64,000 bases of DNA from Melastoma dodecandrum (lineage: Eukaryota; Streptophyta; Magnoliopsida; Myrtales; Melastomataceae), in the NCBI GenBank assembly GCA_029817715.1, contig JARUPY010000533.1, forward strand, positions 6,096,001 to 6,160,000, given 5' to 3'. The first letter of the stretch is position 1. Each line of letters begins with the position of its first letter. Of this stretch, positions 1-11,000 are shown one piece after another. A program made the position numbers and the translations under genes. Below the pieces are notes generated by a model. The model worked only from the letters and a program-made list of their open reading frames with translations. It did not search any database and was not told the origin of the DNA.

Positions 1-1
1 A

Positions 2-271
2 GCTGATGAAGGTTATGTTGTCCAAGAGCAGATCAAAGAACTTCCAAAGGTCATAAAGGATGTTATTGAAGATGTTCTAGATGTGAAGGAGGCTAAGTCA
101 AGGAGAGGGAATCAATATAGGAGATTCTTGGTGAAATGGTTGGGAAAGCCAGCAACAGAAATTACCTAGATAGCTGAAGAAGAATTGAAGAAGATTGATC
201 CTGAGATTTATCCAGAGATCATCAAAGTTTTCGCACCGGAGTTGCGAACTTTTCTAACCCGAGGAGATTGA
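2..271 (+). pseudogene. Ty3/gypsy pol C-terminus with chromodomain, truncated
   Basis: An open frame runs from the window edge to TGA at 269-271. It encodes the end of a gypsy polyprotein: a linker, then a chromodomain-like core (RFLVKWLGKP, then IAEEELKKIDPEIYPEI). A TAG at 167-169 falls where chromodomains usually carry the second aromatic (Trp) of the cage, so a single-base TGG-to-TAG change is the simple explanation. In chromovirus elements this domain follows integrase and guides insertion into heterochromatin. The rest of the element lies left of the window. The stop makes this copy inactive unless that codon is read through. The LTR follows directly. Confidence 0.8.
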
Positions 272-529
272 TGTAGGAGCATAACAATAATATTTTAGAT
301 TTATTAACATTAGGGGTATTTTGGGAATATCACGTTATATTTCTTTAGTATAAATAAGGCCTTAGGGTTTCTAAGGAGAACAATTGTTATTTTACCTATT
401 ATCTGATTTTTAAGAATTTCTTGAGGTTTTCTTACAAACCCTAGAATTTTCTATTGTTCCCTGCATCCTATTCGTTTTCTCCTCATTCTTCCGTGGTTTA
501 TCCTATTTCCGCTACGCTACTCCATCACA
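272..529 (+). repeat. 3' LTR of the gypsy chromodomain element
   Basis: The stretch starts TGTAGGAGC directly after the pol stop and a short purine tract, and ends CATCACA. TG...CA ends and position after pol fit a 258-bp 3' LTR. A TATA-like TATAAATAAGG lies inside near 350. Immediately beyond it the sequence switches to an inverted copia protease, so this element appears to have inserted into the copia relic. The partner LTR is outside the window, so the limits are inferred. Confidence 0.6.
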
Positions 530-1949
530 AACAAGGCGAGTGAACAGGCGATATGGTCTGTGGCTCCCGTGTCAATAATCTAGGAGGTGTTTTGTTTGGT
601 TTGGTCAGTTATCCTGTTAAAGGTTAAGATCAGGGTACCTGCGAAGTTATCAGCATGATTGATAGTTTCAAAAGGAAAGGAGGAGTTAGAATTCTGTCCC
701 TGGTGAGCTGTATTTTGGCTAGAGTTGTCCACACTGAGCAAGGCCAATAACTTCTGAATCTGAACATCCGACAGAGCAAGTTGAGAAGGCTGATGTTGTT
801 TAGCATCTGGAAGTTGCTGAACTCTGGCGTCCACCATATTAGTTATCCTTCTGTTCCCTGTCATTCCTGATGGTTTCAGGGAATTTGGCCGCCTCTACCT
901 CTTCCAAACATCTGGTTTGGCGGAAAGTCGATCAGCTGATAACATCTGCTCTTTAGATGCCCCTTTTTCCCAAGTGCTCGCAGAGCATCTCTGTCCTAAA
1001 GTTCCTCCTTTCTGCGAAGGCCAACACCCTATTCTGATCCAGCGGTGTTGTTGCTTTTGGGCTTTTCCCCGCTCTTGCTACGGCTGCAATTGAATTCCCA
1101 AACAAACACATTTCTTCCTCTTTTGCTGCCTGCTGCATCTCTTCCCTTTGGAGTATGTTGTATGCCTCGCCTAGTGTAGGAAATGGCTTCCTGAGCAAGA
1201 TCTGACTCCTCAGGGCGCCATACTCCCGATTCAATCCGTTTAGAAACTTGTAAACCATGTCCTTCTGCAACTCATCCGCATATGCCTTCTCCCAACCACA
1301 ATCGTATTTCCTGCACTTGCACTTTGGAAACGGCCTATACTCTCGTAGTTCTATCAGAATCCCATCATCTCATTATAAAAGGCTGAAATAGATTTACTTT
1401 CCTGCACGAGCGAATGATATTGAAGCTGCAGGCGACAGATTTGTGAGTCGTCCAGCTCTCCATAGCGTTCCTGAAGCTCCAGCCAGATGTCTCGTGCTGT
1501 ATGAAGGTAGAAGATAGTTGTGGCAATTGCAGGAGACACTGATTTCTGCAGCCATGACCGCACCAGGTCGTCACACCGCTTCCACGCGGGTAATAGTTCA
1601 TTGTCTTCTGCAGGCCTAGGAATCGACCCATCTAGGAAACCTGCCTTGTTTTTTATTGATGCTGCAAGCTCGAAGCCGTGCTGATGTTAAACTTCTGCGA
1701 GAGGGTGGGGTCAAAATGACCAGAACATCAATTATAGTGAAACATTCTAAATAGACCCACATGTTTAAACTTTTCTGTAAAAAGTGTTACCAGGAAGACA
1801 TAGCGCCTCCAAGTTGCATAGTTGCCCTCCGACAGCTCCGGGGACACTATGGCTCCAGCTTGAAGATCTGCTGCATTCACATGATACGGTGATTGCTGGC
1901 TATCTATGCTTATCAATTCCATCCTCTGCAGCTTAACCAAGTCGAGCCC
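530..1949 (-). pseudogene. Ty1/copia gag-protease relic
   Basis: Reading the minus strand from 1949 down gives broken pieces of a copia Gag. First come an N-terminal SPYHV...VSPELSEGNYATWRR block, then a UBN2-like block (LHTARDIWLELQERYGELDD) and a C-terminal block (YKFLNGLNREYGALRSQIL). The last piece is an aspartic-protease start (IIDTGATDHI, about 545-575). Several frameshifts and stops separate the blocks. Integrase, reverse transcriptase and RNase H are missing because the relic is cut at 529/530 by the gypsy LTR. It is a dead fragment. Its PBS and LTR lie to the right in the expected order for a minus-strand element. Confidence 0.85.
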
Positions 1950-1961
1950 GCTCTGATACCA
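1950..1961 (-). other. Primer binding site of the copia relic
   Basis: The minus strand reads TGGTATCAGAGC, the standard initiator-Met tRNA primer site of plant copia elements. It abuts an LTR-like end (minus-strand ...CTCACA). Confidence 0.85.
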
Positions 1962-2231
1962 TGTGAGTCGGGAAAGCAGGACGAAAACAGAGCAAAATAG
2001 ATGCAGAAAAATGGAGGAGGAATCGTTACTGTTTCATTGAATCTGCACACCTTTTACAACGAGACTCGGCCCCACTTTATACAGCCAAATATCCTTCTCT
2101 AACCAACTCAACTACCCTGCACTCCTCTCAACAAACTATACTGTACAAACGGCCTAACCAACCTCACTCCAATTACACCCTTGCCCTTGTAAACAAATGA
2201 AAGAATATGCTATACCGATGCTATCCTTCCA
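1962..2231 (-). repeat. 5' LTR of the copia relic
   Basis: About 270 bp with TG/CA ends lie directly outside the PBS. On the minus strand it starts TGGAAGGATAG and ends CTCACA. A TATA-like CTGTATAAAGTG lies inside near 2080-2090. The outer boundary is inferred from the TG dinucleotide alone because no second LTR is present. Confidence 0.6.
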
Positions 2232-2353
2232 CGGCCTTTTTCTCATCCTGGTTTGCAGCCCAAGTTAGCCCGCACCTTCCTTCCTCCGGCCTCTTCTTCT
2301 CCTTCTTTTTCACTTTGCTTCATAGCCCATGCCGTTAGCCCAGCTCGCTCACA

Positions 2354-2546
2354 AATGGTACCTGTGAAATTGTTCCGGACGATATCGATTGTCCCCCAAG
2401 TTACAGGAGTTCGAAAATGAAGCTGGGATGGGACCACGTGAACTGATTGTCGGAAAGAACAATAAGCTGAAGATTCGAGAACAATAAGCTCAAATTCCCG
2501 TGGAAATTGTTGTGGTAGAGGCCCAATCTCATTGAGTGTTGAAAGG
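2354..2546 (-). pseudogene. LRR receptor-kinase gene fragment
   Basis: This stretch matches 10462-10663 of the intact minus-strand receptor kinase (the leucine-rich repeat segment around VQNNFTGTI and STLNEIG) with scattered substitutions and a short internal deletion. It lacks flanking repeats, transmembrane segment and kinase. It is therefore a relic of a third member of the LRR-XII cluster, in the same orientation as the intact gene at 8059-11391. Sequence to both sides is unrelated to that gene. Confidence 0.85.
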
Positions 2547-3082
2547 AGTTTTTGCTCTTGTCTGATGAATGGCAAGCGGTACTTGGTCGTTAGAAAGTTC
2601 CTGTAATAGGACGAGGGAGTGCAAGACTTCATCTCCTCTCAGTCCACAAGCAATACACCAGTACAGCAAGTCAGTACAGATGCTTTTCATAGCCCTAGTC
2701 AACGAGCTAGGTAATGCTAATGAAAAAGCAATAGCTTCCTTCCGGAGTATGCAATCCCGACAAGGCAAACCTGAAAGCATATATAAAGGACCATTTGTCA
2801 ACTACTAAGTTAGTTGTCCTAACCTGACCGAATCCTTCAGAAGAACAGTAAGATGGTACAGGAGAACCGAATCTATACGGCTATGGATAGCTTTCGTTTG
2901 TTCAGTGTTTAATTTGAATGAGATAGATTGTTTCACATTCAAACTAGTCATTGAAGTTACACAAACTTGGAACTAGAAAATGAGAGACTTTGAATCTTAA
3001 AAAAAAAAGTCAAAGTATTCTATCCTATCTAAAGTTATTATGTTAAATTAATTTTGTCTCGTACAATAAATGAATTCTCTTT
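2547..3082. other. Unassigned spacer
   Basis: Short open frames exist on both strands: the minus strand is open 2529-2801 and the plus strand 2569-2808. The minus-strand reading (IAFSLALPSSLTRAMKSICT) looks protein-like, but I do not recognise it and no start or splice context supports it. From 2820 on the sequence is AT-rich with nothing recognisable. Confidence 0.4.
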
Positions 3083-3340
3083 GTGTATGGGTTCTCGGTA
3101 AATAGTGGGTACTCTATTCTAAACCACGGATCGGGAGCAACCGAAAAAGCCAGATCCAGTAAGGGTATCGGTATCTCTTGGAATCCCAAATATTATGCAC
3201 CCAATAATTGTAGCAATCCACATATGTCTCTCTCCCATCAATCAATATTGGTTGAGGTAATGGTAATGGAAATTCCCCTATTTGTTTGATGTTCCAATTC
3301 CGAGATGAATTAATGTATTTTTTATTGGATTTGATTCCGT
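3083..3340. other. Possible organelle-derived segment before the repeat array
   Basis: This stretch is less AT-rich than its surroundings and runs without a break into the first plastid-like trnD relic, so it may be part of the same organelle-derived insert. A 68-codon open frame is present at 3083-3289. I could not match it to a plastid or mitochondrial gene, so the origin is inferred from position only. Confidence 0.3.
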
Positions 3341-3396
3341 CGGGACTGACGGGGCTCGAACTAGGGCGGTGCCCTAACCGATTGAACTACAATCCC
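3341..3396 (-). pseudogene. trnD-GUC: trnD-GUC relic 1 (plastid type), deleted
   Basis: The minus strand keeps the acceptor-arm start GGGATTGTAGTTCAATCGG and the T-arm end GGGGCTCGAAC (as read on plus), but about 18 nt of the anticodon arm are gone. It is a pseudogene. Its 5' GGGATTG is the plastid form, whereas the other four copies carry GGAATTG, so this unit split off first. Confidence 0.85.
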
Positions 3397-3540
3397 AGGA
3401 AAGTAAGCTGTGCAAGCCTACCAATTTTTTTTTCATTGGATTTCATTCGAACCATTTAGTTCAGAGACACAAATGATATACTATAATTATTAGTGTTACT
3501 AATTATTTATTTATGCTAATTCATGAATTGAATCAAATGG

Positions 3541-3622
3541 GCCCAACACACTAAGCAGTAGAGTCACGCTCTTTACTTTAAACGCCAGGCTAAAGTCATC
3601 GACTCCAATCCGATAAAGCGCC
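3541..3622 (+). pseudogene. trnT-GGU-like relic, first of several copies
   Basis: The stretch reads like a decayed plastid tRNA-Thr: a D-arm-like AAGCAGTAGAGTCACGCTC, a degenerate anticodon region, then AAGTCATCGACTCCAATCCG followed by a GCGCC end. It recurs in each unit, for example near 4400, 5265, 6150 and 6990. In plastid genomes trnD (one strand) and trnT-GGU (other strand) flank trnY and trnE; here the same opposing order is seen with trnY and trnE absent. The call rests on recall of the plastid tRNA and is less sure than trnD. Confidence 0.5.
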
Positions 3623-3667
3623 TTTTGATTTTCCACAAAAGTCCTTGTCTTCTTAGTCTAGCGGGTG

Positions 3668-3728
3668 GTTCATGCTTATGAGGAAGACTCTCAGGTTCAT
3701 GCTTATGAGGAAGACTCTCAGCCTCGTT
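3668..3728. repeat. Receptor-kinase micro-fragment, doubled
   Basis: Bases 3695-3728 match 10699-10732 of the receptor-kinase gene with one mismatch in 34 (core GAGGAAGACTCTCAGCCTCG). A partial copy sits directly before it at 3668-3694. The same piece recurs in later units (near 4528, doubled near 5386-5440, 6270, and diverged near 7120). In the gene it codes for part of a leucine-rich repeat. It is non-coding here. Confidence 0.75.
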
Positions 3729-4215
3729 GTCTAATCATTAGACGCAACTAGTAGTGCGCCATCGTAACATTTAAGTCCCAACGTGCTAAATTCATTTATT
3801 AGACCCAACTTGATTTTTGTTAAGGATTTATTTCATTTCAATTCTTTATTTTTCTCAGCTAAAAAAATCAAGGATTTTGGTTCAAGAGTTATCTAATGAA
3901 CTTAGTAATTTATTTAATATGTTTTGTAAGTGGTGTTTTTTTATCTTAATATGCTTAAAAATTTTTGTTACTTCTGATTTTAAAAAATTATATTATGACG
4001 TTAATATTTATTTATTTATATCTCTTAAACGGTGCGTAATGCACCGGTTAACAAAAAAATCAAAAATGAAAAAGGACAATACAGGGGAGAGAGGTTAATT
4101 ACCCCTAGATAGATGTTTATAAAAGTTGACAACTGGGAATGAAATTCGACTATTTATATCCATTTTCTCCAATTTCGAGATGAATTAATATATTTTTTAT
4201 TGGATTTGATTCGGT

Positions 4216-4289
4216 CGGGACTGACGGGGCTCGAACCCGCAGCTTCCCCCTTGACAGGGCGGTGCTCTGACCGATTGAACTACAATTCC
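4216..4289 (-). pseudogene. trnD-GUC: trnD-GUC relic 2 (plastid type)
   Basis: A 74-nt full-length copy of a plastid-type tRNA-Asp with GTC anticodon (minus-strand CCTGTCAAG). Acceptor position 3 is mutated (GGAATTG), breaking one pair. The anticodon stem has a C-to-G change (GGGGG against CCGCC). A functional nuclear tRNA is unlikely. Confidence 0.88.
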
Positions 4290-5049
4290 GGGAAAGTAAG
4301 CTATAGTTTTGCCTTCTTGTAACAGAGACACAAATGATATACTATAATTATTAGTGTTACTAATTATTTATTTATGCTAATTCATGAATTGAATCAAATG
4401 GGCCCAACACACTAAGCGGTAGAGTCACGCTCTTTACTTTAAACGCCAGGCTAAAGTCATCGACTCCAATCCGATAATGCGCCTTTTGATTCTCCACAAA
4501 AGTCCTCGTCTTTTTAGTCTAGCGGTGGTTCATGCTTATGAGGAAGACTCTAAGCCTCGTTGTCTAATCATTAGACGCAAATAGTAGTGCGACCATCATA
4601 ACATTTAAGTCCCAACTTGCTAAATTCATTTATTAGACCCAACTTGATTTTTGTTAAGGATTTATTTCATTTCAATTCTTTATTTTTCTCTGCTAAAAAA
4701 ATGAAGGATTTTGGTTCAAGAGTTATCAAATGAACTTAGTAATTTATTTAATATGTTTTGTAAGTGGTGTTTTTTTATCTTAATATGCTTAAAAAATTTT
4801 GTTATTTCTGATTTTAAAAAATTCTGTTATGACGTTAATATTTATTTATTTATATCTCTTAAACGGTGCGTAATGCACCGGTTAACAAAAAAACCAAAAA
4901 TGAAAAAGGACAATACAGGGGAGAGAGGTTAATTACCCCTAGATAGATGTTTATAAAAGTTGACAACTGGGAATGAAATTCGGCTATTTATATCCATTTT
5001 CTCCAATTTCGAGATGAATTAATATATTTTTTATTAGATTTGATTCCGT

Positions 5050-5123
5050 CGGGACTGACGGGGCTCGAACCCGCAGCTTCCCCCTTGACAGGGCGGTGCT
5101 CTGACCGATTGAACTACAATTCC
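5050..5123 (-). pseudogene. trnD-GUC: trnD-GUC relic 3 (plastid type)
   Basis: Same 74-nt copy with the same two stem-breaking changes as relic 2. This shows the damage predates amplification. Confidence 0.88.
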
Positions 5124-5934
5124 GTGAAAGTAAGCTATAGTTTTGCCTTCTTGTAACAGAGACACGAATGATATACTATAATTATTAGTGTTACTATTTA
5201 TTTATTTATTTATGCTGTCCAACTCATAGTGGTCTAATTCATGAATTGAATCAAATGGGCCCAACACACTAAGCGGTAGAGTCACGCTCTTTACTTTAAA
5301 CGCCAGGCTAAAGTCATCGACTCCAATCCGATAATGCGCCTTTTGATTCTCCACAAAAGTCCTCGTCTTTTTAGTCTAGCGGTGGTTCATGCTTATGAGG
5401 AAGACTCTCAGGTTCATGCTTATGAGGAAGACTCTCAGCCTCGTTGTCTAATCATTAGACGCAACTAGTAGTGCGACCATCGTAACATTTTAAGTCCCAA
5501 CTTGCTAAATTCATTTATTAGAACCAACTAGATTTTTGTTAAGGATTTATTTCATTTCAATTCTTTATTTTTCTCTGCTAAAAAAATGAAGGATTTTGGT
5601 TCAAGAGTTATCAAATGAACTTAGTAATTTATTTAATATGTTTTGTAAGTGGTGTTTTTTTATCTTAATATGCTTAAAAAATTTTGTTATTTCTGATTTT
5701 AAAAAATTCTGTTATGACGTTAATATTTATTTATTTATATCTCTTAAACGGTGCGTAATGCACCGGTTAACAAAAAAACCAAAAATGAAAAAGGACAATA
5801 CAGGGGAGAGAGGTTAATTACCCCTAGATAGATGTTTATAAAAGTTGACAACTGGGAATGAAATTCGGCTATTTATATCCATTTTCTCCAATTTCGAGAT
5901 GAATTAATATATTTTTTATTAGATTTGATTCCGT

Positions 5935-6008
5935 CGGGACTGACGGGGCTCGAACCCGCAGCTTCCCCCTTGACAGGGCGGTGCTCTGACCGATTGAACT
6001 ACAATTCC
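5935..6008 (-). pseudogene. trnD-GUC: trnD-GUC relic 4 (plastid type)
   Basis: Same 74-nt copy and changes as relics 2 and 3. The flanks (ATTCCGTGAAAG) are shared with relics 3 and 5. Confidence 0.88.
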
Positions 6009-6791
6009 GTGAAAGTAAGCTATAGTTTTGCCTTCTTGTAACAGAGACACGAATGATATACTATAATTATTAGTGTTACTATTTATTTATTTATTTATGC
6101 TGTCCAACTCATAGTGGTCTAATTCATGAATTGAATCAAATGGGCCCAACACACTAAGCAGTAGAGTCACGCTCTTTACTTTAAACGCCAGGCTAAAGTC
6201 ATCGACTCCAATCCGATAAAGCGCCTTTTGATTTTCCACAAAAGTCCTTGTCTTCTTAGTCTAGCGGGTGGTTCATGCTTATGAGGAAGACTCTCAGCCT
6301 CGTTGTCTAATCATTAGACGCAACTAGTAGTGCGACCATCGTAACATTTAAGTCCCAACTTGCTAAATTCATTTATTAGACCCAACTAGATTTTTGTTAA
6401 GGATTTATTTCATTTCAATTCTTTATTTTTCTCTGCTAAAAAAATGAAGGATTTTGGTTCAAGAGTTATCAAATGAACTTAGTAATTTATTTAATATGTT
6501 TTGTAAGTGGTGTTTTTTTATCTTAATATGCTTAAAAATTTTGTTATTTCTGATTTTAAAATATTCTATTATGACGTTAATATTTATTTATTTATATCTC
6601 TTAAACGGTGCGTAATGCACCGGTTAACAAAAAAACCAAAAATGAAAAAGGACAATACAGGGGAGAGAGGTTAATTACCCCTAGATAGATGTTTATAAAA
6701 GTTGACAACTGGGAATGAAATTCGACTATTTATATCCATTTTCTCCAATTTCGAGATGAATTAATATATTTTTTATTGGATTTGATTCCGT

Positions 6792-6865
6792 CGGGACTGA
6801 CGGGGCTCGAACCCGCAGCTTCCCCCTTGACAGGGCGGTGCTCTGACCGATTGAACTACAATTCC
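6792..6865 (-). pseudogene. trnD-GUC: trnD-GUC relic 5 (plastid type)
   Basis: Same 74-nt copy with the shared stem-breaking changes. This is the last trnD of the array; the final partial unit ends before the next would begin. Confidence 0.88.
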
Positions 6866-7192
6866 GTGAAAGTAAGCTATAGTTTTGCCTTCTTGTAACA
6901 GAGACACAAATGATATACTATAATTATTAGTGTTACTAATTATTTATTTATAACTCATAGTGGTCTAATTCATGAATTGAATCAAATGGGCCCAACACAC
7001 TAAGCGGTAGAGTCACGCTCTTTACTTTAAACGCCAGGCTAAAGTCATCGACTCCAATCCGATAAAGGAAGGGCCTTTTGATTTTCCACAAAAGTCCTTG
7101 TCTTCTTAGTCTAGCGAGTGGTTCATGTTTTTGAGGAAGACTCTCAGCCTCGTTGTCTAATCATTAGACGCAACTAGTAGTGCGACCATCAT

Positions 7193-7432
7193 AACATTTA
7201 AGTCCCAACTTGCTAAATTCATTTATTAGACCCAACTAGATTTTTGTTAAGGATTTATTTCATTTCAATGCTAACATTTAAGTCCCAACTTGCTAAATTC
7301 ATTTATTAGACCCAACTAGATTTTTGTTAAGGATTTATTTCATTTCAATTCTAACATTTAAGTCCCAACTTGCTAAATTCATTTATTAGACCCAACTAGA
7401 TTTTTGTTAAGAATTTATTTCATTTCAATTCT
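7193..7432. repeat. 80-bp direct repeats, three copies
   Basis: AACATTTAAGTCCCAACTTG starts at 7193, 7273 and 7353, an exact 80-bp period, with almost no differences. Only the last array unit has this internal triplication. Confidence 0.9.
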
Positions 7433-7740
7433 TTATTTTTCTCTGCTAAAAAAATCAAGGATTTTGGTTCAAGAGTTATCTAATGAACTTAGTAATTTAT
7501 TTAATATGTTTTGTAAGTGGTGTTTTTTTATCTTAATATGCTTAAAAATTTTTGTTATTTCTGATTTTAAAAAATTCTATCATGACGTTAATATTTATTT
7601 ATTTATATCTCTTAAACAGTGCGTAATGCACCGGTGAACAAAAAAAAACCAAAAATGAAAAACGACAATACAGGGGAGAGAGGTTAATTACCCCTGGATA
7701 GATGTTTACAAAAGTTGGCAACTGGGTGCTTTAAGGATTT

Positions 7741-8058
7741 GACATGAAAATCTACCCTCCTCGATCATCATCATGTGTAATTCAACCTCGTGGCCCTTGT
7801 TCCGGAGTCAGGTCACACACACACGATCGCTTTTATTACGATGCACTGATGATGAAACCGTCCTCCTGGGGAAAGATGTCCGAAAGCATCTCTAATGTCG
7901 CGATACAAGTCCCCGCCTCCCCGGTGTCCCAAGGCTCATGTATTCCTGGTCTTAGGCCAGTGGAGATCTTCTTGGTTGTTCACTCTCGCTGATTACAGAA
8001 CGAAACATGACAAACCCCGCAAGGAGCGAGATTTCATGTATGTTCGACCAATGGCTGA
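7741..8058 (-). other. 3' flank of the first receptor kinase
   Basis: Non-repetitive sequence lies between the array end and the kinase stop codon. It probably holds the kinase 3' untranslated region. The plus-strand open frames here are shadows. Confidence 0.5.
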
Positions 8059-11000
8059 CTATGGGCTTACAGCAGACTCGTCTTCGCCGCTCACGATCTC
8101 TTCTTTGCTGCTCCCAGTCTCTTCTTTGCTGCTACTAGTCTTTTCTTTGTTACAAGGAATCCGTGCGCGCACATTGTTGAGTTCTGAGGCAACCTCCCGC
8201 ATGTTCTTCCTTTCTCTGGGGAGGTCTGCTGAACACACCAGTCCCACCTGGAAAATCGTGACCAAAAGCTCCTTAATGTCCTGCATAACCGTTTCCTCAC
8301 CGCCGAAGAGCATTGTCGGATCCAAAATCTCTGTCACTCTCTCCGGACATGAATGTTTGACATAGTTCCGAAGGTCGAGCTCGCCATGAAACATGTCGTC
8401 TGTTGGTCTTTTCCCTGTGAAAGTCTCCAGGAGGAGTACTCCAAAACTGTAGACGTCACCCGCCGTGGATGGATTAAAGCCCATTCCATACTCTGTGAAA
8501 ATCAGAGAGATTGACAAATCAGATGAAAGGAATGATTTATCAGCTAAAAATTCATGCAGTTTACAAAGATTGAATCGATTTTCTCCGAGGAAGTACCGGG
8601 AGCAATGTATCCATTTGTCCCTTTGATGGTGGAAGAGCTACTACTCATAGTCGAAATGACATCCTCGCCAGATTTGAACAACAGCCTCGCTAAACCAAAA
8701 TCGCTCAAGTGTGCGGTCATCTCGCCGTCCAGGAGGATGTTGCTCGGCTTCAAATCACAGTGGGCCAGCGAAGTCGGGCACATGTGGTGAAGATACTCCA
8801 AAGCGGAGGCCACGTCTATTGCAATATTCAACCTCTGCCGGAAGTTTAGATGCCTCTCCGGACGAACCTCGTCGATTTGAGGATACAGCCACGAGTCCAA
8901 GCTGCCATTCTCCATGAAAGCATACACCAAGGCCTTGAATTCGTTCCCTTGAGGATCCACACTTGAGCAAGCTGTCAATATCTTCACCAGATTCCTGTGA
9001 CGGATATTGTGAAGGGCTTCACACTCAGCGATAAAGCTTTTGAGAGCTCCTTTCTGCTGAAAGTTCAAAACCTTAACCGCCACCGTCTTTTTGTCCATTT
9101 CTAGCATCCCTTTGTAGACACAGCCGAAAGCACCTAAACACAATGCATTAACCGTTCAAAATGGGGGAAACAATCAATCAATCAATACATAAGATATTGA
9201 CGAAATGAGAAGGAGATGGAGATGTTGTACCCGAGCCGAGAATATTTTGCGGACTAAATCCGTTGGTTGCCATAAAGAGGTCGCGATAAGAGATTTTGAG
9301 GAGGAAATTCCCGAAGGATGGATTGACAATGCCTTTCTTCTCCTTATTTGATTTTCTGAGCCAGAATAGAATGCCAAGACAACATAGTGCTACCACGAAA
9401 CAGGACAGGACTGTGGCGATCACGATGTATTTGCTCGAGATACCTTTTCTCGAATTTGAAATTGGTGATTTCTGGGGACATGGAGGCAGGAAAAGTTCCT
9501 TCGTTGCGCTGCAAAGCTTTCTATTCCTCCTGATATCAACAGCACTGGAGTTTCGGAAAATCCCACCTGAAGGGACTTCCCCTTCAAGATGGTTGAAGGA
9601 CAAGTTAAGGAACTGCAGTCCAACGAAACTCACAATGTACCCGGGAATCTCTCCAGACAAGTTGTTGTTCGAGAGATCGAGGAACTGGAGACCTCTTAGT
9701 CCGCTCAACAATGGAATGCTGCCATCAAACAAGTTCCCTTGCATGTACAATTCTTCTAATCCCAAGCAGTTCCCAATAGTTATCGGAATCTCGCCAGTGA
9801 ACTTGTTGTACGAAACATCGAGATGAACCAGGCTTTTCAGGTTCCCGATGTCTGACGTCAAGGGACCTTGGAAAGAGTTGTGAGATATATTGAGAAGTAC
9901 TAACACAGAACTACTGCTAAGCATGTTGCCAGGTATTTCTCCGCCGAGTTTGTTGTGGCAGAGGCGCAGTTCCTGCAGGGTCTTGCAGTTCCCGAGGCTT
10001 GAAGGAATGATCCCTCCTAAGCTGTTGTTGTACAAATAGAGATACACAAGACCAGTGATGTTACCAAGGGTGGATGGTATCTCCCCTGTCAAATTGTTAT
10101 CACCCAAATTCAAGTAACCCAAATTTGGGAGCCTCCCGATTGAAGTCGGAATGGTACCTGATAACAGGTTACCGTCCAAAGCCAGCCATTGTAACCCAAT
10201 GAGACGATCCATACTTTCTGGTATTCGGCCGTACAACATCATGCCTTCAAGTTGCAGCGTTTGCAGTTGGGTAGTTAAGTTGGTTATTGAAAGAGGAAGC
10301 TCGCCGGCATATTGGTTGTAGCTTATGGCCAGCAAATTGAGCTTGGTGCAGTTCGAAAGATCCTCAAGGAAGCCGAGACCGTCATCAGAAGAACTTCCCC
10401 CGAGGAAATTACTCCAAGCGTTGAGCCAGGTCAAGTTGCGAAGGTCTCCAAAGCTGGACGGAATGGTACCAGTGAAATTGTTCTGGACGACATCGACTAT
10501 CCCCAAGTTACTGGCGTTCGAAAATGAAGCTGGGATAGTACCCGTGAACTGATTGTTGGACAGAACAATCAGCTGAAGATTCGGGAGCAGGACGCCGATG
10601 TCGCTTCTCAAATTCCCGTGGAAATTGTTGTGGTAGAGGCCTATCTCATTGAGTGTTGAAAGGTTGTACAAGGCGGGAGGGAACTCGCCGACAAAGTTGT
10701 TCATGCTAATGAGGAAGACTCTCAGCCTCGTTTGGCTCAGCGAAACCGGAACTTGGCCATGCATGTCATTATCCAAGAGGTCAAACTCCTCGAGCACTGA
10801 GAGGTTCCCGAAAGAAGGAGGGATCTCTCCGGTGAGCTTATTTGTGGAAAGGTGGAGGATTTTAAGCTTGGAAAGCGACTCCATCTCCACGGGAAGAGGC
10901 CCGACGAGACGGTTGTGGTCGAGCTCGACACGCCAGAGTTCCGAACACCGGCTAATGTTTGAAGGTATCCATCCCTCCAGGTTATTGCTGCTGAGGTTCA

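Larger units (their letters stand above)
3341..7740. repeat. Tandem array, about five units of 0.83-0.89 kb with plastid tRNA relics
   Basis: Equivalent points (start of each trnD relic) fall at 3341, 4216, 5050, 5935 and 6792, giving periods of 875, 834, 885 and 857 bp. A last partial unit ends near 7740 without a trnD. Each unit holds in order: a trnD relic on minus, an AT-rich spacer with TGATATACTATAATTATTAG, a trnT-like relic on plus, a receptor-kinase scrap, and an AT-rich block with a short frame of 73-93 codons. That frame varies in start, is AT-rich and resembles nothing known, so I do not call it a gene. Inner units are closer to each other than to the first unit, as expected for unequal crossing-over. 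Confidence 0.9.

Noticed and set aside
4216..6865. Functional nuclear tRNA-Asp genes
   Set aside because: All copies share mismatches in acceptor and anticodon stems or a deletion, and their sequence is of plastid type.
3817..7637. Short frames of 73-93 codons repeated in each array unit
   Set aside because: Start position and length vary among units, the composition is AT-driven, and no domain is recognisable. Repetition follows the DNA array.
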